A DNA stretch of 64,000 bases from Zygnema cylindricum (taxonomy: Eukaryota; Streptophyta; Zygnematophyceae; Zygnematales; Zygnemataceae), in NCBI GenBank assembly GCA_037447655.1, contig JBBHKE010002594.1, positions 28,838-92,837 on the forward strand, given 5' to 3'. Below the pieces are notes generated by a model. That model worked only from the letters and a program-made list of their open reading frames with translations. It had not been told where the DNA came from and did no database searches. The translations under genes and the position numbers were made by a program. Shown here in pieces: positions 22,901 through 31,921 of this stretch. Within the stretch, counting starts at the first letter, position 1, and each line of letters starts with the position of its first letter.

Positions 22901-24306
22901 TCATATCCTAATAAGTATCCCGATTTTCCCTTTAGGATCTAGCTTCCAATTGGACCGATCAGTATCTAGACTGAATACTTTACTACCGAAAACCTTTAAG
23001 TGAGATATGTCTGGTTTCCGGCCTGTCCATCTCTCATAAGGTGTTTGAACTTTTATAGCTGAGGTAAGAACTCTATTTTTGAGGTAATTAGCACAGTTCA
23101 TTGCTTTTGCCCAAAACCTTTTTCCTATCTTTTTATCTGACAACATACTTCTAGCACTATCACTTAGTGTTCTATTTAACCTTTCAGCTACCCCATTCTG
23201 TTCTAGGTTTTTTGGAACTGTCTTTTGGTGTTGGACCCCATCTTCCCTCAGAAAATCCTCAAACTGGTTAGAAGTATACTCTCCACCAATGTCACTCCGT
23301 ATTCTCTTGATTGGAGTTCATGGATTTTTTCGCTCCATGCTTTATATTGTCTAAAACAATCCTAAGCTTCGGACTTGTTTTTCAAAAAATACACTCAGGA
23401 ATACCGAGACCAATCATCAGTGATAGTCATCATAAATCTCTTCCCCACCGGTGAGGACACTTTAGCCGGTCCCCAAATATCTGTGTGTACTAGATCTATA
23501 ATTTTTTCTCCCTTATAGGTGGCTGTTTTAGGAAAGGGTAATCTGTGTGCTATACCTTGAGCACATCCACTACAATCACTTATATTATCACTCTCACTGA
23601 ACTTAATCCCTTCCACCACTCTCATCCTTTTCATCTCTCTTAACTTATCTAGATTTACATGCCCAAGCCTCTTATGCCACATCATATTATCATGAACACC
23701 AGCATAATAAAGTTTCTTCATTTCATTACTTAAAATCAGCCTAAACATCCCATGGCTACCTTTCTCAACAATGAAATAGACATCCTCCTCAAAACTAGCA
23801 GTAAAGACTCCTTCCCTAGTGCTAATAAAAAAACCCTTATCGTCTAATACGGATGTAGAAATGAGGTTTTTGTTCAGCTCCGGAATAAACAATACATCGG
23901 AGAATGTTACTATGGATGTCTTTCCTTCTACTAACACTTTCAGATCTACCGATCCTACAAAAGTAGTGGTGACTATCCTCCCATCCCCGTACTCTATCTC
24001 TACGGTGGGAATCTTTTTTATCTTAGTGAACAGGTGCCTATCCTTACACATGTGCATGGAGGCACCTAAATCTATAATCCAGTCTGCTTCACCTTTCAAT
24101 CCACCGTAAGCACATTTCTGCCTTCGTGGAATTTCCACCTCGTTTTTCGCCTCCAACTCCTCATCCAAAAAGAGCTCATCGTCCTCGTCCTCGGATTCCG
24201 CCTCATGTATCTGTGTCACAAGGGCCCTTTTTCCCTCTCCTCTTGAGGTACCACCGATCTGCCCTTCCTTTAACCGAAGCTCGGTTAGCTTAGTGCACTC
24301 AGCCAA
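22901..24306 (-). pseudogene. Zinc knuckle tail, protease and integrase of element A2
   Basis: From 24306: the end of the Gag zinc-knuckle region (H-DLAEC), an acidic linker (SEDEDDELFLDEE), the IPRRQKCAYGG block, then protease with the active site changed from D-S-G-A to D-L-G-A (near 24070). Integrase follows: MWHKRLGHVN and CSGC at 23690-23570, then LVHTDIWGPAKV. A stop at SRYS (about 23395) and another soon after interrupt it. The second half (23375-22901) keeps NGVAERLNRT with its catalytic Glu, and SHLKVFGSKVFSLDTD. Disabled by the protease change and several stops. Confidence 0.85.
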
Positions 24307-24309
24307 ATC

Positions 24310-25206
24310 GTGCCCCGGTTTCTTGCAAAAATGATATTAACCTTTAGGAGCCCTTGGTCGAACTCGTCGGCCTGATTTTTCTGCTCCCTTCCCCCATAGT
24401 TTTTGACCGGTATCCAAAATCCTTGTTCCTCCAATCGGTCGAAGTTGCCAAGGCTTGGCCACTCTTTCCTCCTCTTCGGATCTTAATCGTATTCCCGCGA
24501 ACGAGAATCTTCCCTACCACTGAGTTCCATATCCACCTTGAGTCCCGCAAGTCCTCCACACGGTTGACTATATTCTCGAACTCATCGGGTAACTTCATCA
24601 GTAAACAGTTAACCTTTTCTTTTTCACTAAAATCTTTTCCCCCACTCTCTAGCTCCATGAAGAGTGTAGCAAGCTCATTGCAAAAATCCAACATATTCCC
24701 CCCCTTTGTATACATACTCCTTAACTTTCTAATCAGCCAACTATTGTTGCTGAATCGTACCACTTCGGTACATCTTTATGAGAGCTATCCAAAGATCGGA
24801 TGTCATTTCTACGTGCAAATGAAGTCATGCAAGTCCTTGAGTGAGATGGCGTAGGATGAAGTGCTTTGGCGCCATATTGATGAAGTCCCAGGTTTCAGTA
24901 TCATTCTCCTCGTTCCTCGGAATAGGTGACATGAATGCCGAACCAGTTGCTATTGGTGTGGTCGCCTCCTTTCCTTTGTCCACCACCTCTCTTTCCTTTG
25001 TTTCCTCTGTTGAAGATGGATCCTCTTTCCTGGTGAACCTGCTTCCTCCAAACCCTGGAGGGATTCTAAGACTTGATGGACGCCCCAACCGTCCACTCAC
25101 TATCCCCCAAAACCTATTTTCACATAGAGCTCTTATCATTATACTTTCCCACTATATAAAGCCAGTTCCATTAAAGATTGGTACCGTAGAGGGTGGGCCC
25201 ATAACC
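24310..25206 (-). pseudogene. gag of element A2
   Basis: Starts with MEVSEFQVM read from the last 18 bases of the 5' LTR across the primer-binding site, then VPIFNG. The Trp-equivalent position after GFI is a TAG stop (near 25160). The middle part keeps RALCENRFWGIVSGR, HFILRHLTQ, MYTKGGNMLDFCNELATLFMEL and LLMKLPDEFENIV (24763-24344). The zinc knuckle (YHFCKKPGHDLAEC, near 24330) has lost its first Cys. At least three stops interrupt the frame. Confidence 0.85.
25191..25206 (-). other. Primer-binding site of element A2 (initiator tRNA-Met anticodon arm)
   Basis: On the minus strand, the 5' LTR ends TTTCA and is followed with no gap by GGTTATGGGCCCACCC. The first 15 bases match the complement of the anticodon loop and 5' stem strand of plant initiator tRNA-Met as I know it (GGTGGGCCCATAACC). 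This is the longest match in the window. Confidence 0.85.
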
Positions 25207-26271
25207 TGAAACTCTGAGACCTCCATAAGTCCTCAGAGTGGATAGCTTTGAAGAAGCCTCTAGGATAACCTTGACCCCTTTGTGTTTCAGCAAGAACAAC
25301 TGCCACCCTGGAAGACAAATACTCTGACCACCTTCACCCGTGTGAAGGCAAGACTCCCTTGAGTGGATAGCAAAAAGAATCTCTGAATTTGCTCCCTTAA
25401 GGTTTAAGTTATGGAGGGTCAAGGTTGACCTTTTGTACAGAAGCTCTCTGGGAGAGAGGGTCCTATCTCCTAATTTTTGTAAGTCTTATCTCTCTCACAC
25501 CTCTTTCTACTGATGTACGGAGGCAATCAGATTACTCCTCCGTAAATAAAAGTATAGGTGTCGGTGTTCTTTCTGTACGAACATTGTACAACATGCCCTA
25601 AATGTCGACACGTGGTATATCCTGATTGGCTCCCTTAATCCTTGGAGATGCCGCGATCCAATTTTAGTCCGCCACGTGTCATCCGATGTTGTGATGATCA
25701 AAAACTGCCGAAATTCTCTTTCGCAATCTCGGCGTTTAATTTCGGCCGTCTGATTAAATTCACATTTAATCGTAGCCGTAATAAATACATACGCGGTATT
25801 CGTTTTAGTAAATAAATAAATGCGCGGCATTGGTTTGTTATCCGTATCGTAATACGTAATTTTACATTACTGGATCTATGTCTCCGTAAAACTATTTAAG
25901 TCAAATAAACTATCAAACGTATAAATGTTTAATTAATTATCAAACCCTACATTACGTAACACTATCTCTAGAGTTAACGGTTTAAAGCTACCTGCTGCCG
26001 GCTGATTACAGGCCGGCAGGTTCCATGTTCAAAAAAGGAGGTGGCACATGTATTTTCGTAAATATATCCTTAATTATAAATAAACTAATATTTATATCCC
26101 GTAAACCTTTGGATAGCCTAGGTAGCCATGGCTCTAGCTTCCTCTCCAATTTCTCAGTGACTGCGACAAGTTTGAGAGTTGGAGAGAGAAGTTAGAGGTA
26201 GATTGTCTCGGCTTCTTTCTATATTTCTATTCAGACCGAGAAAATACTTTAAAAGACCATTAATTTCTAAA
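25207..26271 (-). repeat. 5' LTR of element A2
   Basis: A-type LTR, partner of 19794-20857. It contains the antisense tRNA-like block at 25972-26040 (AGTTAACGGTTTAAAGC, then the hairpin CCGGCTGATTACAGGCCGG), CCACGTGT near 25672 and AGCCATGGCT near 26126. The last bases encode the Gag start MEVSEFQ. Its U5 region also holds an open frame of about 70 residues (GANSEILFAIHSRES...) shared with other A/B LTRs. Confidence 0.9.
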
Positions 26272-26276
26272 GAGAG

Positions 26277-26419
26277 GAAAGGCTTTGAAGTTGTTCTGAA
26301 ATGAGGTAGACAGGTTGTTAGCAAGAAAGGGAAAGTGGCAGTAACGAAACTAGGGATGCTTGCAAAATGTACTGGATAGACATGGCTGAATATAAAAAAA
26401 AATGATGTTCTCTACTCCA
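26277..26419 (+). pseudogene. Resumed protease-integrase fragment of element C2
   Basis: GAAAGGCTTTGAAGTTGTTC at the left and CTCTACTCCA at the right match element C at 13830-13968 base for base apart from scattered changes. It lies between the GAGAG duplication of A2 and the solo LTR C3. It shows that C2 was continuous before both insertions. Confidence 0.85.
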
Positions 26420-27343
26420 TGTTGGATTTAATGCTTTATCTTCAGTAGACAGGGCTGTGATGAGAGATTTAGGACTTAGAATAATTTTGGTCTAAGTGAA
26501 TAGTAATATTTACCTTTAGTAGTGTTACAATAGCAGAAGGACAATAGAGTGTACTGTACCTCTACAGGGACACGCGTTGGCATCAAAAGATTGTATAAGT
26601 ATTTCGGTAAGGTGCCGACAATAACTTACACATATCGACTATCGAACAAATGGACTCTCTAAATCAAACGGACGGAGCCGAAAGCATTTATCTAAGAAAT
26701 ATTGTTGTACAGGACAAGAATGAATGGTTGATACAAATTGAGTCGAGGAACGAGATTCGAGTGAGGACCACAAGTGACTAAGCGAGATAAACATTAGTTG
26801 TACGGATTCTATTTTTTTAATATCTCGAACACATACATTTGTAGTTAAGCGCATTATGAAATAGTGTTTCACTGTTTAGATTACGGCTAACATCAAATAG
26901 GGTTTATCGAAGTACCTTGAGTACAACGACAAACAGTTCCACTACCTTGTCGTATTTTAGTACAGTACTACAGTGCCAGGTGTTCTCATATGATTTGTTA
27001 GTTAGCAGTAAACAATTTCTCAGTGTATAAAGTTTAGGACTTAGCCAATTTTGTACTAAACTAGTTTTGGGATTATAAAATTATAAATGGTAGTTTTTTG
27101 GAAATTTGTTGGAGTCATTCTTTATGGTTTAGTGGTTTAATTGTGTTGCAATTTCGGGAATTGATTGTGTGTACGACGGTTTAAGTGTATGCTGAATTTG
27201 GTGTAATTTGGACTTGTGGGTCAGAGTTTATAGTGAGTGAAAACTGGTGTTTAATAGGATACTTGTTAAGCTTCTATTTTAGTCATGTCTACTTCTACAA
27301 CTACTGTTGCAGATCCACCTATACCAATAGTCATAGAACAACA
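26420..27343 (+). repeat. Solo LTR C3 (C-type) inside C2
   Basis: A 924-bp C-type LTR from TGTTGGATTT to ATAGAACAACA. It has C-family blocks (GACTTAGAATAATTTTG, GTGTTACAATAGC, GGGACACGCG) and a gag-like start (MSTSTTTVADPPIP...) at its end. It is flanked by CTCCA (26415-26419) and CTCTA (27344-27348), a 5-bp duplication with one change. C2 sequence resumes at 27349, so it is a true solo LTR left by LTR-LTR recombination. Confidence 0.85.
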
Positions 27344-27348
27344 CTCTA

Positions 27349-27609
27349 TTGTCCAATCACACTAAGAGAGCTTGTAACTATAAAGGTCATCTTTGACCAG
27401 CCATAACTTACTGCTCAGGGGAGCAAATTCAGTGATTCTTTTTGCGTTTGACTCAAGGGAGTCTTGTCCTCACAAGGGTGAGGGTGGTCAGCATATAATA
27501 TGTGTGCCTGGGTGGCACTTATTCAGTGGGAAAGTGGAAGGGGCAATTATTATCCTAGAGGCTTTACATAGGCTGCTCATTCTGTGGGTCAATGGAGACC
27601 ACAAAATTT
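27349..27609 (+). repeat. C2 stub fused to the 5'-truncated LTR of element B2
   Basis: 27349-27362 (TTGTCCAATCACAC) is C2 integrase leader. From about 27363 it becomes the R-U5 end of a B-type LTR (AGAGAGCTTGTAACTATAAAGG, ending ...GAGACCACAAAATTTTAG), matching 30830-31073. U3 and the tRNA-like block are missing, so B2 lost its 5' LTR start in a deletion that joined it to C2. Confidence 0.75.
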
Positions 27610-30184
27610 TAGGATCTAATTCACACTGATGTTTGGGGACCTGCTAGGTATACTTCACATGGAGGGAAGAGGTGGATGTTAACCATCAGAGGTGATTGGT
27701 CTAGATACACTAAGGTATACTTCCTCAAACATAAGTCAGAGGTATTAAGATGTTTCAAATAATACAAAGTATGGAGTAAAAAATTACATGCAACCTTATA
27801 AAAGAGATAAGAAGTGATAATGGGAAAGAATACACCTCAAGCGAATTTGAAGATTTTTTTCTTAAAGAAAAAGGAATCCATCATGAGAAAATTGATACTT
27901 ATAATCCGGAACAAAATGGAGTGGCAGAAAAAGTTAATAAAACTTTAGGGGATATCCAGAAGTATGTTAACTGATTAGAGGATACGATTGCAATTGTGGG
28001 CCGAGTCAATGAAATATGCTAACTACATCAAAAATAGAGTCTAAACTTCAGCTAATAAAGAGGAAACTCCATATGAGAGGTGGACAAGAAGAAAGCCAAA
28101 TTTGTCTAGTTTGAGAGTGTTCGGAAGTCAAGTCTAGGGTTTACATTCTGATAATATTAAATAGAAATGTGACGGAACAGGGAAACCGGGATATCTTGTA
28201 GGATATGATGAGAGCACAAAAGGAAACCGAGCGTATGACTTGAAAAATAGAAATATCATTTTTGTAAAACACATAGTGGTGATGAATGAAGTAAAGTCCA
28301 TTGATCCATTCAAATATAATGAGGAAGTAAAAATCAGACTTGAATCGGATCAGTTTTTTGACCTTGACTTTGGAAATGAAGAAAAAGAGGGGGGAAAAGA
28401 AAAATGTGCAGAACTACCGAAGGAGAACAAGGAAAGGACAACAACTGAGGTAACACCACAATATGAAGTGGAAATCAATGAGGAGCTTGATGAGGCACCG
28501 GAATTGGAAGATATGGGAGCTAAAGATATCGCGAAACGGAACCCGAGGATGCCTTCTATACCGACTTCAGATTTTGAAGGAGGAAAAAGAGGTAGTAAAC
28601 GACTTCAAGAACGACAAACAAACAACCAACTCACAAAGATGTCGCATTCGGATGATCCCCAGGCATACTTAGAGGCCATAAATACCCCAGAGAGTAGCCG
28701 GTGGATCACGACTATAAATGAAGAAATTTGCCTCCATCATGGAAGCTAATACATGGGAGTTGGTAGATTGTTCCCCGGACCGAAAACCAATTGAGCGTAA
28801 GTGGGTTTTTAAACTTAAAGGTTATACTCAGAAAGAAGGAATAGACTATGAAAAAAAAACTTTGCACCCATAGTCAGATTCCCTTCTGTCAAAATTCTTT
28901 TTAACTTTAGCCGCGGCGGAGGATGTGGAAATACACCAAATGGATATTAAGACCGCCTTCCTACACAGATAGTTAGGAGAAGAAATCTACATGAAGCAAC
29001 CGGAAGGTTTCGTGGATAGTGGAGAAGAAAGCAAGGTATGCAAACTGATAAAATCACTTTATGGCCTTAAACAGGCCCCGAGACAATGGAACATAAAACT
29101 AGATGAATTATTGACCGGTTTGGGGTATACCAGAATTAGTTAAGATCATTCCATATATCTATTTGAGGATGAGAATAGAGTGATATTTATTGATATTTAT
29201 GTGGATGATTTGTTAATCTTAAGCAAGTCTTTAGATAAGATTAACAATTTAAAACAGGATCTATGAAGCAGGTTTGACATCAAAGACCTAGGTGAAGCAA
29301 GGTGTATTTTGGGGATTCAAATAGAGAGGGAAAGAGGGAACAAAATTATAAAACTCACCCAGAAGGAAACTATTGGTAATATGCTATAAAAGTTTTAGAT
29401 GAACAAAGAAAATGGATGTGCAACTCCCATGGATCTAAAGAAAATATCAAAGGGGAGTGAAGACGGAGGAATATTGATATTGAATGGTTACATGGATGAG
29501 GAAGAAAAGAGGTTTATGGAAAGAATTCCATATCCAAAGATTGTAGGTAGTTAAATTTAATTTATGAACTATACTCGTGCGCACATAGTTGCTGCTGTAG
29601 GGGTCCTCAGTAGGAGTTTAAATGAGCCCAAGAAGAGAGACTAGAAGCAGCCAAAAGGGTGATGGAATATTTGATGAGAACTAGGGAATTGTGGTTGCAT
29701 TTGGGACGGGAGCACACTGACATCACTACTAGAAGTGATGTAAGTTACGGTGATGTGCCTTTAAAGCGGTGTACAACTAGATATGTGTTGCAAATTGGAT
29801 CCGTTGCATGCTGTTGGAGTAGCAAACAAGAGAAAGTAGTTGCTCGGTCCACTATTAAGGCTGAGTACATGGCTTCTTGTGTTGCCACCAAAGAATTAAT
29901 GTGGGTGAAATCTTTTCTTGAGGAACTTGGGTTGATGAATCATAGAACCCAAAATGTTTTTTGTGATAATCAAGCTGCTATCTTTATTGAAGCTAATCCG
30001 AAACATCACTTCAAAGCTAAGCATATGGATATTAGACTTAGCTTTGTCAGAGAGAAGGTTGAAAATAAAATTATTAAACTAGTTCATAAAACTGATAAAG
30101 AAAAACCAGTGCCTTCTCCTAAGTTGATTTATTGCACGAAAAATTGCGGTTTAAAATTGTTAAGTGACTAAGAATTAAAGAAAG
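27610..30184 (+). pseudogene. Copia element B2 pol: integrase, RT, RNase H
   Basis: gag, protease and the integrase N-terminus are deleted: the LTR end is followed at once by DLIHTDVWGPAR (27615). Integrase continues with RGDWSRYTKVYFLKHKSE and NGVAEKVNKT (catalytic Glu kept). The linker (28240-28749) holds FEGGKRGSKRLQERQ. RT shows HQMDIKTAFLH, SLYGLKQAPRQW and YVDDLLILSK (near 29200). RNase H is open from 29659 to 30171: TTRSDVSYGD, KAEYMAS, CDNQAAIF, ending KLLSD-stop. The DMLTK-type motif near its end is deleted. Multiple stops and frameshifts elsewhere. Confidence 0.85.
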
Positions 30185-31073
30185 TGTTGAAAAGAGGAAA
30201 TTAATAGTTCACTTCTCTATTTTAGTTAGACTATAAAGAGAGAGAGAGGATCAAAGACACGCCATGGGTGTCGCCTTACTTAGAATGGCAGGTTGGAGTT
30301 GGGAGTATTTTACCAAAACGGGTGTCCCAAGCAAATTTGAACCTGCGAGCTGCGGCTCAGTATAGCCGTGCGCCTTAACCATTATGGCATTGATGAAACG
30401 ATTTACTTATTAGGTTTGATAAGTACTTATTGTTTAACTCTTCGGCTGAAACATACCAAATTGACGAAGAGGCGCATGTGAAGCAATTAATGCACATACG
30501 GGAATCCCAACCATGTAAATTCAATTGATTGGACAGTCGACGTTGCAGCTGCCACCCGGAATGAGCTTTTTGGCGGCCTTTGGAGATAACGTCACGCGAT
30601 GCCACGTGGTGCTACAATATTAGATACCAGGAAATATGGGAGGAGAAACCATGGCTATTGATTTAATAGGAGTCACCTTGAAAGCCATGTCGTACAAAAG
30701 CCGTACAAAAAGTACATCGGCCACTGTACCTTTTTGTACTATACAATGTTCCTATTGGACTAGGGTTTAGTAGTTGGTAGACGTGAGTAGATAGACTAGG
30801 CCTTAGTGAAATTAAGGTACCTTTCTTTAAGAGAGCTTGTAACTATAAAGGTTATCTCTGACCAGCCATAACTTACTATTGAGGGGAGCATATTCAGTGT
30901 CTCTTTTTGCGTTTGGCTCAGGGGAGTCAGATCCTCATAGAGGTGAGGGTGGTCATAGTATTTCTGTGTCTGGGTGGCACTTATTCAGTGGGAAAGTGAA
31001 AGGGGCAAATATTATCATAGAGGCTTTACATAGGGTGTCCATTCTGTGGGTCAATGGAGACCAAAGAATTGCA
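30185..31073 (+). repeat. 3' LTR of element B2 (B-type)
   Basis: An 889-bp LTR from TGTTGAAAAG to AAGAATTGCA, preceded by an AAAGAAAG purine run. It contains a clear antisense tRNA-like block at 30331-30390, GCCACGTGG near 30602, CCATGG motifs near 30263 and 30650, and the GTCGTAC/GTACATCGG box near 30690. The U5 frame GAYSVSLFAFGSGES... is open here. Confidence 0.85.
30331..30390 (-). other. tRNA-like block in the B2 LTR, antisense
   Basis: On the minus strand: CCATAATGGTTAAGGCGC (A-box/D-arm character), a hairpin CGGCT-ATACTG-AGCCG in the anticodon-arm position, then GCAGGTTCAAATTTGC (B-box/T-arm character). Spacing between the A-like and B-like boxes is that of a tRNA gene. No acceptor stem. 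Confidence 0.5.
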
Positions 31074-31921
31074 GTACTTGACAAACCTAGGATTTGATCT
31101 TGGTACCTACCATCTAACAAGTCAACAATAGCTGGTAGCTTTATCCTATTATCTAAGATGTGTGCTAAGCTATATAGGGTTCAATAAGAATTTTTAAGTA
31201 TGTACGTATACATTAAATCATTTGACGTCGCGAACAAACATCTAACATAGACACAGTTAAAATATACGTACGGCTTACGGTGTTCGCGAAACGAATACCA
31301 CGCATTTGTTTCAACTGCAAATTAAATACGGCGCATTGATTTTCGACGGCTAGAATCAGATGTCGGTTTCGATCGAACGGCCACGATACGTGTCGAGATC
31401 ATGGAATAGGCGCTTTGGCAATTTTCGATCACCGCCACGTCAAGCGCCACGTGGCACGACATCATTAAGTTGCGGCATCTATCGAGAATATGGGAACATA
31501 TCCGATATGGCAAGCGTCAACATTTCAGTCATGTCGTACGATGGTCGTACAGAAAGTACTTCGGCACCTGTACCTTTCTATACAACACAGTCTTCTAATT
31601 AGTGTCGTACTTTAGTAGTAGAGGGTTTAAAGAGGGATATAGGACTTAGAAAATTTAGTGGGTAGCATCATCTCTCCCAAATTCCTTTTGTACAAAAAGT
31701 CAACTTTGACCCTTTATAACTTATTGCTCACGGGAGCAAATTCAGATATACTTTTTGCTATCAACTCAGGGGGGTCTTCTAGTCATAGCGGTGAAGGTGG
31801 TCAATTTTTTTGTCTGTAACGGTGGTAGTTATTTTTGTCCAAACACAAAGGGGTCAAGGTTATCTTAGGGGCTTCGTGTGAACTGCCCATCCTGAGGACA
31901 TATGGAGGTCTCAGAATTGCA
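31074..31921 (+). repeat. A-type LTR A3, 5'-truncated, at the left of element B1
   Basis: Begins inside the A-type LTR at the tRNA-like block (minus strand, about 31087-31165) and continues to GGAGGTCTCAGAATTGCA. It carries GCCACGTGGCACGAC near 31446, the GTCGTACGATGGTCGTAC box near 31535, and TACAAAAAGTCAACTTTGACC near 31693. It abuts the B2 LTR exactly at that LTR's end, suggesting B2 inserted here and the other half was lost. The last bases encode MEVSELQ. Confidence 0.8.

Larger units (their letters stand above)
19794..26271 (-). mobile_element. Full-length Ty1/copia element A2
   Basis: A complete 6478-bp minus-strand element. The LTRs are 25207-26271 (5', 1065 bp) and 19794-20857 (3', 1064 bp). 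The target duplication GAGAG occurs at 19789-19793 and 26272-26276. The primer-binding site complement is at 25191-25206 and the polypurine tract complement starts at 20858. The two LTRs differ at many sites, so the insertion is clearly older than elements C and G. Terminal dinucleotides are mutated at three of four LTR ends. It interrupts the protease region of C2, whose sequence resumes exactly on the other side. Confidence 0.95.
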
